NCBI GenBank assembly: GCA_034440515.1
Contig: JAWXCF010000074.1
Span: forward strand, 7,743-71,742
DNA from: JAWXCF01 sp034440515
Lineage (GTDB): Bacteria; Bacteroidota; Bacteroidia; CAILMK01
Length of the DNA stretch: 64,000 bases
Direction of reading: 5' to 3'
Shown here: in pieces, positions 27,185 through 37,559 of the stretch
Layout of the letters: every line of letters starts with the position of its first letter
How positions within the stretch are numbered: position 1 is the stretch's first letter
Notes under the pieces: generated by a model
Databases searched by the model: none
What the model saw: only the letters and a program-made list of their open reading frames with translations
Told to the model about the DNA's origin: nothing
Translations under genes and position numbers: made by a program

Positions 27185-27904
27185 ATGGTAAAACCTGATA
27201 ACAAAGCAGATACAGGAAAGAAAGAACAGGTTCAACAAATGTTTGATGATATATCGCCAAAGTATGACCTATTAAATAGGGTGTTAAGCTTGGGAATTGA
27301 CATAAAGTGGAGAAAACGTGTAGTTGAAATATTAAAACCACATAAACCATCCTACATACTAGATGTAGCTACTGGCACAGCAGATCTTGCCATTTCTATG
27401 ATGGAATTAAATCCTTCTAAAATTGTTGGTGTTGACATCAGCCAAGGAATGCTAAATAAAGGGAAAATAAAGCTGATAAACAAAGGTTTAGACAGCGTGA
27501 TAACTCTACAACAGGGTGATTCTGAAAATTTAAACTTTGTTGACAATACATTTGATGCAATCACAGTGGCATTTGGTGTAAGAAATTATGAAAATTTACG
27601 TTTAGGTCTTAGCGAAATGCTGCGAGTATTAAAACCAGAAGGTATTTTAGTAATTTTAGAATTTTCACAACCAAAAAACAAATTATTTGGCTCTATTTAC
27701 AGATTTTATTTTAACAATATTTTGCCAGCAATCGGAAAGTTGATTTCTAAAAATGCTAAAGCATACACCTATTTACCACAATCTGTAGGTGCGTTCCCTT
27801 ATGGTGATGAAATGCTGAACATTTTAAATGAGATAGGCTATAAAAATACAAAATGCGAAGAATTAACAATGGGAATAGCTTCAATATACGAAGCTTCAAA
27901 ATAA
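27185..27904 (+). CDS. menG: Demethylmenaquinone methyltransferase (MenG/UbiE)
   Basis: 239 residues. The family opening VQQMFDDISPKYDLLNRVLSLG and SAM-binding ILDVATGTADLAI, then GVDISQGML, DNTFDAITVAFGVRN and ILEFSQP, are typical. It makes menaquinone, the respiratory quinone of this phylum. It is followed by porT with a 52-base overlap, a gene pair often seen in Bacteroidota. Confidence 0.94.
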   Translation: MVKPDNKADTGKKEQVQQMFDDISPKYDLLNRVLSLGIDIKWRKRVVEILKPHKPSYILDVATGTADLAISMMELNPSKIVGVDISQGMLNKGKIKLINKGLDSVITLQQGDSENLNFVDNTFDAITVAFGVRNYENLRLGLSEMLRVLKPEGILVILEFSQPKNKLFGSIYRFYFNNILPAIGKLISKNAKAYTYLPQSVGAFPYGDEMLNILNEIGYKNTKCEELTMGIASIYEASK

Positions 27905-28605
27905 GTTTAGTTTGCCTACTACTTCTTAGCAATTTGGGCAAAGCTCAGTCAAAAGACAGTAAACTGTTTTATGATTATGCTAGAACATTTCACTTTGGCT
28001 TTACCATAGGGACTAATCTAGCTGGTTTTAAATATGAAATGAGTCCGGCTTGGTATTCTAAAAAGATTGATACATTTAATAGTGTAAGTTTTGAGAAAAG
28101 TCCAGGCATCACTTTGGGTGGGGTTATGAATTTGCACTTAGGTAAGTCTGAACTTATGGAGCATTTTGACCTAAGATTCATTCCAAGTTTAGTATTGTCT
28201 AGCAGAAAAGCTGTCTTCACTGTAAACGATAATTCGTTTAAAATAGACAAACCCGTAGAGAGTGCCATAATTAATCTACCACTTTTACTTAAATTTAAGT
28301 CTGATAGATTTGGATCAATACGATTTTACACTATTGCTGGTTTGGCTTACGGGTATGATTTGAGTAGTGATAGCAAGTCAAATAACAATAAATTGTCTAA
28401 CAGTATTGCCATAGGTCCATCTAATTTTAATTACGAATACGGACTTGGACTAGACATTTATTTCCCTTTCTTCAAGTTTAGTCCAGAAATAAAATGGAGC
28501 AGAGGTTTTAATGATTTAAAGGTAAGCGATGAGGGTAATTATAATGGCTCTTTTAAAAGTTTAAAGAGTCAGATAGCTTTTATAAGCCTGTATTTTGAGG
28601 GTTAA
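27853..28605 (+). CDS. porT: PorT-family outer membrane protein of the type IX secretion system
   Basis: 250 residues from ATG 27853, the only standard start before the signal sequence (hydrophobic ISLVCLLLLSNLG, cleavage near KAQ). The mature part, DYARTFHFGFTIGTNLAGF, then alternating strands ending QIAFISLYFEG, is a small beta-barrel of the PorT family, needed for type IX secretion and gliding. It overlaps the menG 3' end by 52 bases in another frame. The start could instead be a rare codon after the menG stop. Position next to menG supports the call. Confidence 0.82.
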   Translation: MRRINNGNSFNIRSFKISLVCLLLLSNLGKAQSKDSKLFYDYARTFHFGFTIGTNLAGFKYEMSPAWYSKKIDTFNSVSFEKSPGITLGGVMNLHLGKSELMEHFDLRFIPSLVLSSRKAVFTVNDNSFKIDKPVESAIINLPLLLKFKSDRFGSIRFYTIAGLAYGYDLSSDSKSNNNKLSNSIAIGPSNFNYEYGLGLDIYFPFFKFSPEIKWSRGFNDLKVSDEGNYNGSFKSLKSQIAFISLYFEG

Positions 28606-28646
28606 GTTTTATTTACCTAATATTAAGGTACGGTATAAATAAATAA

Positions 28647-28654
28647 TAGCTTTG
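28647..28654 (+). promoter_or_regulatory. -7 promoter element of the SPFH gene
   Basis: TAGCTTTG, a full TAnnTTTG match about 42 bases before the ATG at 28697. Confidence 0.5.
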
Positions 28655-28696
28655 TTTGTAACTACAAAATTTATTTAAAGCAATTCATTTTACATT

Positions 28697-29608
28697 ATGC
28701 CTACTTTTTTAATCGTCATTGTCATTCTTTTTACACTATTTATCATCATAGCTGGTGCTAAAGTAATAAGACCTACCCATCGTGGACTAATAGAACGTTT
28801 TGGTAAATACAGAAAATTTGCCCATCCAGGACTCCACATCATTTTGCCATTTATAGATAAAATGGTACAAATAAATGTAACTGAGAAAATGGTAGATGCG
28901 CAAAAACAAGAAATCATCACCATCGACAATTTAAATGCTCACGTAGATGCGCAAGTTTATTATAAAATTAGAGAAGATGAAATCAGTGTAAAGAACTCTC
29001 AATATAATGTTCAAAACATAGAAAGCCAAATAGTAAACCTAAGTAGAACCACATTGAGAAATATAATTGGTACGCTGACACTGAAAAGTGCTAACAGCGA
29101 AAGAATGAGGATAAATAAAGATTTGGTTTCTGTACTAAAAGATGAAACCTCTAGATGGGGAATAGATATAGTACGTGCAGAACTGAAAGAAATAGACCCA
29201 CCTAAAGATGTACAAGACACTATGAATAAAATAGTGAAAGCTGAAAATGAAAAAGTTGCTGCAATAGATTTTGCAACTGCACTAGAAACTCAAGCTGATG
29301 GTCAACGTAGGGCAGAAATTAAAAAAGCTGAAGGTGTAAAACAAGCAGCAATACTAGAAGCAGAAGGTAAGGCTGAGGCACTAAGGCTGGTAAATGAAGC
29401 AGCCGAAAAATACTTTGTAGGTAATGCGCAAATGCTTAGACAAATAGAAGCTGTAGAGAAAAGTTTGACTTACAATACCAAAATATTAATACCCAATAAT
29501 GGCAGTTTCGTTAACATAATTAACGATATGGTTGGCACTACAGATACAATTAAATCTGAAGTAGATACAGGAAAAGGATACAGACCAGATGGTAGTTATA
29601 AAGTATAA
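28697..29608 (+). CDS. SPFH/Band 7 membrane protein (stomatin/QmcA-like)
   Basis: 303 residues. One N-terminal membrane segment (about 3-22) is followed by the Band 7 domain (VIRPTHRGLIERFGKY, HPGLHIILPFIDKM, LRNIIGTLTL, WGIDIVRAELKEIDPP) and an Ala/Glu/Lys-rich coiled coil (about 185-245). Such proteins form large rings on the inner membrane and often support a protease or membrane domains. No NfeD partner gene is next to it. It is a single-gene unit with its own promoter and terminator. Confidence 0.88.
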   Translation: MPTFLIVIVILFTLFIIIAGAKVIRPTHRGLIERFGKYRKFAHPGLHIILPFIDKMVQINVTEKMVDAQKQEIITIDNLNAHVDAQVYYKIREDEISVKNSQYNVQNIESQIVNLSRTTLRNIIGTLTLKSANSERMRINKDLVSVLKDETSRWGIDIVRAELKEIDPPKDVQDTMNKIVKAENEKVAAIDFATALETQADGQRRAEIKKAEGVKQAAILEAEGKAEALRLVNEAAEKYFVGNAQMLRQIEAVEKSLTYNTKILIPNNGSFVNIINDMVGTTDTIKSEVDTGKGYRPDGSYKV

Positions 29609-29632
29609 GGCTAGCATTAGAAATTAAAAGTA

Positions 29633-29664
29633 AAAAGGCTTAGAGTTTTAATTCTAAGCCTTTT
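29633..29664. terminator. Bidirectional terminator between the SPFH gene and rny
   Basis: Perfect 12-bp stem AAAAGGCTTAGA (29633-29644) / TCTAAGCCTTTT (29653-29664) with an 8-base loop and A/T runs on both sides, between convergent genes. Confidence 0.88.
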
Positions 29665-29696
29665 CTATTTGCAGTACACTTATTATAATAAGTTAA

Positions 29697-31262
29697 TTAC
29701 TTAGCATAAGCTATTGCTCTTTTCTCTCTAATTACAGTTATTTTTATTTGACCAGGATAGGTCATTTCAGTTTGTATTTTATTAGAGATGTCCATAGCCA
29801 AAGAATCTGCTGACTCATCTGTCACCCTATCACTTTCAACTATTACACGAAGCTCTCTACCTGCTTGTATTGCATACGATTTTTGAACACCATCGTAGCT
29901 CATTGCAATTGCCTCTAAATCTTTTAGACGCTTAATGTATGATTCAAATACTTCGCGTCTTGCACCTGGTCTTGCACCACTAATTGCATCACATACTTGT
30001 ATAATAGGTGATATTGCATCAGTCATTTCCATTTCATCGTGGTGGGCACCTATCGCATTTATTATTGATGGATGCTCTTTATATTTCTCAGCTAATTTAG
30101 CACCTAATAATGCGTGTGGTAATTCTGGATCGTCCTCACTTACTTTACCTATATCGTGTAGTAATCCAGCTCTTTTAGCCATCTTAGCATTTAGCCCCAT
30201 TTCTGAAGCCATAATGGCGCAGAAATTTGCTACTTCTCTACTGTGTTGTAGCAAGTTCTGACCATAACTACTTCTATATCTCATTTTCCCCACAAGTTTT
30301 ACCAACTCAGGGTGCAGGTTATGAATTCCTAAGTCAATACAAGTACGCTCTCCTATTTCTATAATTTCTTCTTCTAACTGCTTTCTTGTTTTTTCTACAA
30401 CTTCTTCAATTCTAGCAGGGTGTATTCTACCATCGCTTACCAGTCTGTGTAGGGCAAGCCTTGCTACCTCTCTTCTCACACTGTCAAATGCAGATAAAAT
30501 GATAGCCTCTGGTGTATCATCAACTATAATTTCTACTCCAGTTGCTGCCTCTAGTGCTCTGATGTTTCTACCCTCTCTTCCTATTATTCTACCTTTTACC
30601 TCGTCACTCTCTATGTTAAATACAGATATGGCGTTGTCAATAGCTTGCTCTGTAGCAGATCGTTGTATGGTTTGCAAAATGATTTTCTTAGCCTCCCTGT
30701 TTGCAGTTAATTTGGCTTCGTCTAGTATTTCCTTTATTTGTACTTTACTGTGAGACCTAGCTTCCTCTTTCATACTTTCTACTAACTGCAATTTTGCCTC
30801 TTCACCACTTAATCCAGCTATATTTTCAAGTTGTGTAACCTGCTGTTTGTGCATTTTATCAACTTCATCTTGCTTTATGGTAAGTCCCTCTCTAATAGAG
30901 GTAATTCTGTTACGCTCATTGTCTAAGTCGCCTTCTTTCTTCTTATACTCGTTTAAGCTTTTATTTAAATCTTTTTCTTTCTGAATAATTCTATTTTCAG
31001 TGTTGACTATTTCAGCCTTACGCTTATTGGCTTCTCTGTCTTGTTCCTCCTTCATAGTCCGGAACTTATTTTTCATTTCTAGTTGCTTCTTTTCATCTAA
31101 CAACTTTAGGCGTTCTTGCATTTCTGACTCTAGTGCGGTCTTTCTATCCTGTAGCAAAACATCGTTATTCTTGTTTTTAGTTGTAAATAAACTTTTTGCT
31201 ATAAGGAATGCAACCAGCGCGCCGATTACCAAACCTATTCCAATACCAATTACTATCTCCAT
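29697..31262 (-). CDS. rny: Ribonuclease Y
   Basis: 521 residues. The order is membrane anchor (1-26), long charged coiled coil (about 35-205), KH domain with [12 protein letters not shown] (224-235), and HD domain with the metal pair His369-Asp370 in LLHDIGKV. It is the membrane-bound endonuclease that starts mRNA decay. It is the last gene of the pheT-(coiled coil)-zapA-rny run on this strand. Confidence 0.95.
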   Translation of the reverse strand: MEIVIGIGIGLVIGALVAFLIAKSLFTTKNKNNDVLLQDRKTALESEMQERLKLLDEKKQLEMKNKFRTMKEEQDREANKRKAEIVNTENRIIQKEKDLNKSLNEYKKKEGDLDNERNRITSIREGLTIKQDEVDKMHKQQVTQLENIAGLSGEEAKLQLVESMKEEARSHSKVQIKEILDEAKLTANREAKKIILQTIQRSATEQAIDNAISVFNIESDEVKGRIIGREGRNIRALEAATGVEIIVDDTPEAIILSAFDSVRREVARLALHRLVSDGRIHPARIEEVVEKTRKQLEEEIIEIGERTCIDLGIHNLHPELVKLVGKMRYRSSYGQNLLQHSREVANFCAIMASEMGLNAKMAKRAGLLHDIGKVSEDDPELPHALLGAKLAEKYKEHPSIINAIGAHHDEMEMTDAISPIIQVCDAISGARPGARREVFESYIKRLKDLEAIAMSYDGVQKSYAIQAGRELRVIVESDRVTDESADSLAMDISNKIQTEMTYPGQIKITVIREKRAIAYAK

Positions 31263-31326
31263 ATATTATTATATTTAGACAAGTTATCAGTGGTAAAAAA
31301 TTAACCGAAATGTTTGAAAACTAAGA

Positions 31327-31614
31327 CTATAGATTGTTTTCGATTTGGTCACTTAGTACAGAAAGCTGAGTACCAATTTCTTGATTGTTTAGCTCTGTAT
31401 CTTTCTCATTTTTCAACAACTCTAATGCAAAATGTAAAGCAACTAGTGGCATTAGGCTATTGTTATTTGGTATCGAAAAATCTTCTCTATATTTATTTAA
31501 CCGTTGATTAACAGATTTAACTGCCAATTGAAGTAAATCTAATTCATCTTCATCTGCCTTAAGTGGAAATGAAATACCTCCAATATTAATCGTGACGGAT
31601 ACTTGCTTTTTCAT
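31327..31614 (-). CDS. zapA: Cell division protein ZapA
   Basis: 95 residues. It starts KKQVSVTINIGGISFPLKADEDE, followed by LLQLAVKSVNQRLNKY and a C-terminal helix, the ZapA pattern. It bundles FtsZ filaments at the division site. Its start overlaps the coiled-coil gene upstream by 29 bases. The 64 bases to rny hold no clear promoter, and no 6S RNA gene fits there. Confidence 0.85.
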   Translation of the reverse strand: MKKQVSVTINIGGISFPLKADEDELDLLQLAVKSVNQRLNKYREDFSIPNNNSLMPLVALHFALELLKNEKDTELNNQEIGTQLSVLSDQIENNL

Positions 31615-31915
31615 TCATAGCGGTCTTTATTTCCAGTTCATCTAAGTATTCGTTCATCTCATCAATGTAGTTAGTCATTTGATGCTCAACAAACTTCAAC
31701 CTCTCAGAATTACCATCTGACAAAGACTTGCTTTTTGACAAATTTAATTCATTTTTTAATGGAATGTTAATTAAAGTTTTTTCGCTTATATTTTTCTCTA
31801 ATTCCAATGTTTTTTCACGCAAAGACACATTTTCTAACCTTACAGTATGCAGTTGACTTATTAGACTATCTATGTTTTTCTTTAATCTAACTATTTGATA
31901 TTCTAATATATTCAT
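31586..31915 (-). CDS. Small coiled-coil protein upstream of zapA
   Basis: 109 residues, nearly all heptad-like helix (IVRLKKNIDSLISQLHTVRLE, LREKTLELEKNISE, MTNYIDEMNEYLDELE). It has no signal peptide and no catalytic motif. Position between pheT and zapA, with overlap into zapA, suggests a division-linked partner similar in shape to ZapB; that role is an inference from context. It lies 7 bases after pheT. Confidence 0.7.
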   Translation of the reverse strand: MNILEYQIVRLKKNIDSLISQLHTVRLENVSLREKTLELEKNISEKTLINIPLKNELNLSKSKSLSDGNSERLKFVEHQMTNYIDEMNEYLDELEIKTAMNEKASIRHD

Positions 31916-31922
31916 ATAATGC

Positions 31923-34289
31923 CTATGCTCTAAGTGTAATTTGAAGCTTTTCTTGAAGTGTTTTAATCACTTTACTAATTCCTAAATCTACTACTTTATC
32001 ACTTAAGGTTGCGTTTTTATCCTCAAACTTTAACCTAATACCTACGCTTACTTTGTTGCTATCCATTTGTTTGCCCTTATATACGTCAAATACTGATAAA
32101 TCTTGTAAATGAATGATATTTAACCCTTTAATTATAGCTGATATTTCCTCATATTTTACTTGAGCTGGTACTGTTAGTGCCAAGTCCCGCTCTACAAATG
32201 GGTATTTAGAAAGTCTTTTAAATTCAAATTCATTCGCAGAGTCTAAGTTCAACACAGATAAATTTACACTTGCATACCATATATCATTTTGCAAATCTTT
32301 TTCACTTTTACTAGCAATATTTCTGATTTGACCAATTACCTTTTTCTTATTTAAAATGTTAACTGAGTCTTCAACTTCAGCATAACTAATTCGTACAGTA
32401 GAGCTTAATCCCAATATGGCAAACTCTAATAGACCTGCTACACTATAAAAATCTAGTGTTTCTGTCTTTTTACTCCAATGGCTTGATTGCAGTGCTTGAC
32501 CGTCTAGCCAAATAGACAAATAAGTTACTTCTTTATAGTCAGCATTTTCCAATTTACTAAAATTGCCAATGTTAAATAAACCAAAATCAAATTGTTTCCG
32601 ATTTTGATTATAAATAACTGACTTAAGCCCTGGTGAATATGGGTCAGTATAAAGTGCTGCAAGTTCCTCACTCATTGGGTTAAGCAATGGTATTTGTTCT
32701 GGATTCTTTGTATCTAATATACCAAAACTAAGGTATTGAGATTCAAACAGCCCCAGACTACTAAGTCTTTGTTTTAGTTGATTTAGTTTCTCGTATCTAG
32801 CCGACGTTGCAGTGTGTTCAATTTGATATGCAATAGACGATGATGCAGAAACATTATCTAGTCCGTGAATTCGAAGTACTTCTTCTACGACGTCTATTGG
32901 TCTCGTAACATCTACTTTAAAGTGAGGTATTGTCAAGTACAACTTATTATCAAGTTCCTTTACCTGAATTTTAAGCCTTTGCAATATATCTATTATTTCT
33001 TCTTTTGCTAATTCTTTTCCAATTACCTGATTTATGTAATTAGTTGTTATTTGTATTAGTATTGCATCTGGCAATGGTATTGGAATTAAATCCATTAGCT
33101 TACTGTCTATTTTTGCTAGGCTTATAGCTAAAATGTTTTGAATGCTGAGCATTGCAGCTTGGGTAATTCCTATTGGATCTATTCCGCGTTCGTATCGCCA
33201 AGATGCATCGGTATTAAGTCCGTGATATTTTGCTGAATTTCTAATGGTGTTAGGATTAAAATAAGCAATCTCTAATAAGATTCTTTTTGTTTGAGGTGTA
33301 ATTCTACTATTATATCCACCCATAATGCCTGCAAGTGCCAATGGCTTAACCTCATCGGCAATTACCAAATCTTGTGCGGTTAACTTTCTGACTGCACCAT
33401 CTAATGTTAATAACTCTTCATTTTGATGTGCCTTTCTGACTATTATGCTACCCAAAACAGTATCTGCATCAAAAGCGTGCAGTGGTTGGCCAACATCAAA
33501 AAGTATAAAATTTGTCAAATCGACTATATTATTTATTGACTTGACACCAATTACAGACAAAAAATTCTTTATCCAATCGGGTGATTCTGTAATGTTTACA
33601 TTATTAAACAAAATACAACAATACCTAGGGCAATCCTGAACAGCTTGAATTTCTACTTTATAATCTTTTGTTGATTCTGCTATATTTTCCAGTGCTAACT
33701 CTTTTAAGTCAATCCTTAAATAGGCTGATAAATCTCTAGCAACACCGTAATGATTTGATGCATCTACCCTATTTGGTGTTAGTCCAATTTCTATGGTAGT
33801 ATCCTCATATTTATGTATGAATTCAGATAATAATGCCCCAACCTGATATTCAACTGGTAACACCATTATTCCTTCGTGATTATCACTTAGACCGATTTCG
33901 TCTTCGGCGCAAATCATTCCTTCGCTTTCTTGTCCTCTTATTTTGGTCTTTTTTATTACAAAGCTGTCACCTGCTGTTGGTACTATTGTAGTACCTACTG
34001 TAGCTACGGGTACGTTTTGACCTACTTCTATATTGTTTGCACCACACACTATGTTTAGTATTTTGCCGCTACCCACATCTACTTTAGTTAAGTTTAACTT
34101 ATCAGCATCTGGATGTTTTGTAATTTCAAGTATCTTACCTATTATAATGCCTTGCACTGCAATAGGTAGCGTTGTAAATGGAGAGGTCCCCTCTACTTCT
34201 AATCCTATGGTAGTTAGTGCGTGACACATTACTTCTAATGAAATAAAAGTACCTAAATGTGTATTAATTCTGTTGTATGAAAACTTCAC
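31923..34289 (-). CDS. pheT: Phenylalanine--tRNA ligase beta subunit
   Basis: 788 residues, the bacterial length. It has the N-terminal tRNA-binding fold (about 40-150, GKILEITKHPDADKLNLTKVDVG), the B3/B4 editing domain, B5 (about 400-470) and a C-terminal FDX-ACB domain (YPFVERDLALTVPAQVKYEEI onward). ALAGIMGG and LNTDASWRYERG are typical. pheS is not adjacent, as is usual in this phylum. Confidence 0.95.
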   Translation of the reverse strand: MKFSYNRINTHLGTFISLEVMCHALTTIGLEVEGTSPFTTLPIAVQGIIIGKILEITKHPDADKLNLTKVDVGSGKILNIVCGANNIEVGQNVPVATVGTTIVPTAGDSFVIKKTKIRGQESEGMICAEDEIGLSDNHEGIMVLPVEYQVGALLSEFIHKYEDTTIEIGLTPNRVDASNHYGVARDLSAYLRIDLKELALENIAESTKDYKVEIQAVQDCPRYCCILFNNVNITESPDWIKNFLSVIGVKSINNIVDLTNFILFDVGQPLHAFDADTVLGSIIVRKAHQNEELLTLDGAVRKLTAQDLVIADEVKPLALAGIMGGYNSRITPQTKRILLEIAYFNPNTIRNSAKYHGLNTDASWRYERGIDPIGITQAAMLSIQNILAISLAKIDSKLMDLIPIPLPDAILIQITTNYINQVIGKELAKEEIIDILQRLKIQVKELDNKLYLTIPHFKVDVTRPIDVVEEVLRIHGLDNVSASSSIAYQIEHTATSARYEKLNQLKQRLSSLGLFESQYLSFGILDTKNPEQIPLLNPMSEELAALYTDPYSPGLKSVIYNQNRKQFDFGLFNIGNFSKLENADYKEVTYLSIWLDGQALQSSHWSKKTETLDFYSVAGLLEFAILGLSSTVRISYAEVEDSVNILNKKKVIGQIRNIASKSEKDLQNDIWYASVNLSVLNLDSANEFEFKRLSKYPFVERDLALTVPAQVKYEEISAIIKGLNIIHLQDLSVFDVYKGKQMDSNKVSVGIRLKFEDKNATLSDKVVDLGISKVIKTLQEKLQITLRA

Positions 34290-34360
34290 CTGCTGTTGTC
34301 TCTATCTGTATTTGCGATAAAGATGCAAAGTAACCCTAATGGGCTAAATAATTACAGACT

Positions 34361-35002
34361 TTAATTCATTTTACTACTCATTTCATACTTACGTTCTCCG
34401 ACACTTACTTCAGTATTCAATTTGTTTTCAATTGGAGGAATGGGGCAATATGAATTGTTGCTGTAAGCACACCAGGGGTTATAAGCATAGTTAAAGTCAA
34501 TAATTACCTGATTTCCTTGTGTATATTCTACTTCTATATATCTGCCTCCGTGATAGCTTGTTTTATTGTTAGTAAGGTCAGTAAACATTAATTCTAAATA
34601 TCTTTTCTGTTCCTCACTTTTAAATTCTTGTGGTTGAATTCCTGTCAATTGAAATTCCTGTCCATTAAGTTTAAACTTCAATTCAGCAACTTTTAGATAC
34701 TGCTCTGAAGATCCATTACTCATCATTAGTGTAAATGGTCTAGGTGGTGATATTCTATTTACTTGTGCTACCACCCTGTAGTTAGAGTCTGGTTTGTAAT
34801 AACTAAGACCATAAAACTGTACTCTTTCACTGCGTTGAATGGGTGACGAAGGGTCTAATTTATAAAGAGAATCTTTTGTGTATCTGTATTTTAGTATCCG
34901 TCTGTGATATGGATCTGTATCTTCCATTTGGCAGGCAATTGCCCCGACTAATGCCAAAAATAAAACTGTAAATACTATATATAATTTTTTCAATGAACTC
35001 AT
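34361..35002 (-). CDS. DUF1684 family lipoprotein
   Basis: 213 residues from ATG 35002; an upstream start at 35047 would overlap the Omp28 gene and put charged residues before the signal. The lipoprotein signal ends LVGAIAC. DUF1684 features are RRILKYRYTKDSLY, FYGLSYYKPD, GGRYIEVEY and the ending IDFNYAYNPWCAYSNNSYC then PIPPIENKL. Biochemical function is unknown. It is 10 bases after the Omp28-like gene and part of the same transcript. Confidence 0.82.
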   Translation of the reverse strand: MSSLKKLYIVFTVLFLALVGAIACQMEDTDPYHRRILKYRYTKDSLYKLDPSSPIQRSERVQFYGLSYYKPDSNYRVVAQVNRISPPRPFTLMMSNGSSEQYLKVAELKFKLNGQEFQLTGIQPQEFKSEEQKRYLELMFTDLTNNKTSYHGGRYIEVEYTQGNQVIIDFNYAYNPWCAYSNNSYCPIPPIENKLNTEVSVGERKYEMSSKMN

Positions 35003-35012
35003 TTTTTTGATT

Positions 35013-35888
35013 TTATAAAACAGAATCTTCGTGCGCCTGCAATACAACCTTATCGTCTAAAGAATTAAAATTTAATATGCTCACTATTTTAATGCCTTGC
35101 TCTCTCCATTTTGAATCAATAGATGTCGTGAAACTTAAAAGAAATGTTTGCCCTGGCACAAAATTATCAGCCAGCTTTATACCTGTAAATGCATCTACTG
35201 TCTTTCTAAGTACGTGCTTATGGACATAGTTTGAATCAATATCTACATTAGTCTCTTGTAAATCTATCATACCGCTTTCTGTCATTAAGGCTGTAAAGTA
35301 AACTGGCTTGTTTATTACTTGAGTAAATTCTATTCTATATTGGAAGGTAGCAAATCTATTTGCGGCATCATAACCTTTATTTAATAAAATGATATTTGCT
35401 TTAGGCTTCTGAGTTTGATCTTGATCTGTTAGATTACTCCAAGTAGTATAGCTGTTTAATATTTTATTATCTGGCGCTATAGCTAACCTATTCACACTGC
35501 CTAGTGGTAAGCTAGGCGGGGTGCCAATGATACTTAATATCTGAAAAGCATCCGGAGTTCTAAACTCATATTTACTTGCAGAGAAGGGTCTTGACAATGT
35601 ATTGTCACAATGCAATGCTACCACAGCAACTTTATTTAAATACTTCTTCTCAATTCTTTCCAATTCTTCTTGTGCAGTTGGACAATTTTTACATTTCACA
35701 CCCGTACCTTCCTCTACATAGGTAATCTTATCTTGAGCACTTGGTACTTGTGCACTTATCCAAGTACTGTCTATGTTAATTTTGTCTTTTTGTTGTAGGT
35801 CAATTAGTTCATTGGTTTCCTCACATCCAGTTAATACTGCTAATGCGAAAACCAAGAAAATCAGAATTTTAAATTGTTTTACTCTCAT
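35013..35888 (-). CDS. Omp28-related lipoprotein with thioredoxin-like CxxC
   Basis: 291 residues. The lipoprotein signal ends LAVLTGC. After about 60 residues comes EEGTGVKCKNCPTAQEELE, the CxxC site of the Omp28 family (thioredoxin fold), then VAVVALHCDN and IGTPPSLPLG with a cis-Pro-like position. The C-terminal half is beta-rich. Omp28 of Porphyromonas is a surface lipoprotein and putative adhesin. It lies 8 bases after the DUF6029 gene, a common pairing. Confidence 0.82.
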   Translation of the reverse strand: MRVKQFKILIFLVFALAVLTGCEETNELIDLQQKDKINIDSTWISAQVPSAQDKITYVEEGTGVKCKNCPTAQEELERIEKKYLNKVAVVALHCDNTLSRPFSASKYEFRTPDAFQILSIIGTPPSLPLGSVNRLAIAPDNKILNSYTTWSNLTDQDQTQKPKANIILLNKGYDAANRFATFQYRIEFTQVINKPVYFTALMTESGMIDLQETNVDIDSNYVHKHVLRKTVDAFTGIKLADNFVPGQTFLLSFTTSIDSKWREQGIKIVSILNFNSLDDKVVLQAHEDSVL

Positions 35889-35896
35889 TGCCTATA

Positions 35897-37555
35897 TTAA
35901 AAATTGGTAACTAAATTTATTCTAAAACCACTGAAAGCTGGTTCAACCCTACAAACTCCTCCTGTACATACAATACCCTCTACTTGACGTGCATAGGTCA
36001 AACTTACTCTACTTTGATTAACGGAATAGGCAACAAAAAAGTTGTAATAGTGTATTACTTTATCCCCCTTAGTTGGATTAACGTTAATCATATCACTAAC
36101 TGAGATACTGTATTTTGGAGCTAAGTTTAACTCTGCCAATACCCAAGCGAAGTTACCTAGGTCTTGCCTAGTTGCCAAATATTGACCTTCAAATCGCAAA
36201 CTAGCATTAGAAAACCTCAGAAGTTTAAATTTCTTTAAACTATCAGGTGCATTTCTACTTTTCAATCTAACAGACCACTCTGTAAATGGTGTAAAAGCTT
36301 TTACATTAGGTACTTGTGGTTTACCTTGATAGGCATCTTGATTGTAGGTTAATTTCTGCACTCCAATAATACCTTTTAGATTCTTATTAAATTTTCTGCT
36401 ATAATCAATATAGAATTCTCTATATAGCAACTTACCATCTAACCTGTTAACGTGGCTATAATTTACATCAAAAGTATTTCTCTTATTTATTGAATAAATC
36501 ACTTCTGCCTGATAGGCTTCTTCGCCTTGATTCAATGCACCGATGCTGTATCGTGCAGGTAATCTGTAAGATGTTTGGCGACTAAGGGGGGGCAAGTAAT
36601 TAATTACTCCAACTAAGAAATTAGTATAGGGAGAAGTACGTAAAATAAACTTATCGACACGCCTATACCCTAAATTTATACCTAATCCATCACCTGAATA
36701 ACTCAAACTTGTCGAAAACAAATTGCCATCTTTATTTTGAAGTGTTGTTGAGCCATCAGTGTTTTCAATGAAATTTAATTCTTTTGTTTTATAGGCAAAC
36801 TCTGTGTTTAAACTTAAATTTCTATAGCTTAAAGTGTTGTACAGTGTACCAGCGTAAACGTTGTATTTGGGTATATTGTCTGCCCGAATATTAAACGGAA
36901 GGGCGTTAACGTATTCTGACAGAATATTTATGTTTTGTTGGTCCAAGGTTCTATTAATATAAGCTATTCCAGTATTAAAACCCAAATTGCCAATACCCCA
37001 TATCTTTTCTATATTGGCACCCTTTATAACTTGTGGTGCTTGATCAAATCTTTGCTTTTGTAGCCCAGTAAATGCTTTAAATAGTAATGAATCGTTAGGT
37101 GAATAAACCAATTTAACACCTTGTATGGCATAGTCTAGACCAATATTTCTATCTTCAAATGCTCTGAATATGCTCCCAGACCCGAACTGATCGTAAAAAT
37201 GACCTGCTGTAATACTTACTTTATTAAATGTTTTAGACACATTATAGAATGCAAGTCCTTGTCTAGTAAAGGCCTCTTGTGGTATTAAAAGCGGCGAATT
37301 GTTAAACAAATCAAACCTTGCATTCACTGTAAAACCTTGATACCGATAGTTCAAGAATGTCCAAGCTTCTGATGAGCTTTTTTGGTGAAAATACTGTGTT
37401 GTGTTAGTTCCAACTACTGAGTCTTCATTGTAAAATGCTGTATTAAGTGTGAAGTCTCCAGTTAAAATACCCTTTTCTTGTGCAACAGAAACATTTGTAG
37501 AAATAATTACAAAAATGAGGATACGAAATATCCAATGTGGGGTAATGTTTAGCAC
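35897..37555 (-). CDS. DUF6029 family outer membrane beta-barrel protein
   Basis: 552 residues. A signal peptide (cleavage near SVAQ) is followed by GILTGDFTLNTAFYNED and a long run of alternating, aromatic-rich strands ending FSGFRINLVTNF, as expected for an outer membrane barrel. Two Cys near the C-terminus (VCTGGVC) are a family trait. The N-terminal motif is the reason for the DUF6029 call. It is probably an export partner of the Omp28 lipoprotein downstream; its function is not known. Confidence 0.78.
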   Translation of the reverse strand: MLNITPHWIFRILIFVIISTNVSVAQEKGILTGDFTLNTAFYNEDSVVGTNTTQYFHQKSSSEAWTFLNYRYQGFTVNARFDLFNNSPLLIPQEAFTRQGLAFYNVSKTFNKVSITAGHFYDQFGSGSIFRAFEDRNIGLDYAIQGVKLVYSPNDSLLFKAFTGLQKQRFDQAPQVIKGANIEKIWGIGNLGFNTGIAYINRTLDQQNINILSEYVNALPFNIRADNIPKYNVYAGTLYNTLSYRNLSLNTEFAYKTKELNFIENTDGSTTLQNKDGNLFSTSLSYSGDGLGINLGYRRVDKFILRTSPYTNFLVGVINYLPPLSRQTSYRLPARYSIGALNQGEEAYQAEVIYSINKRNTFDVNYSHVNRLDGKLLYREFYIDYSRKFNKNLKGIIGVQKLTYNQDAYQGKPQVPNVKAFTPFTEWSVRLKSRNAPDSLKKFKLLRFSNASLRFEGQYLATRQDLGNFAWVLAELNLAPKYSISVSDMINVNPTKGDKVIHYYNFFVAYSVNQSRVSLTYARQVEGIVCTGGVCRVEPAFSGFRINLVTNF

Positions 37556-37559
37556 TATA

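Noticed and set aside
29935..31278. Several plus-strand open frames opposite rny
   Set aside because: They are rich in Ser, Ile and Leu as expected for the antisense of a Glu/Lys-rich coiled coil, and have no promoters or known motifs.
31263..31326. A 6S RNA gene near zapA, as in some Proteobacteria
   Set aside because: The gap is 64 bases, too short for 6S RNA, and has no suitable stem.
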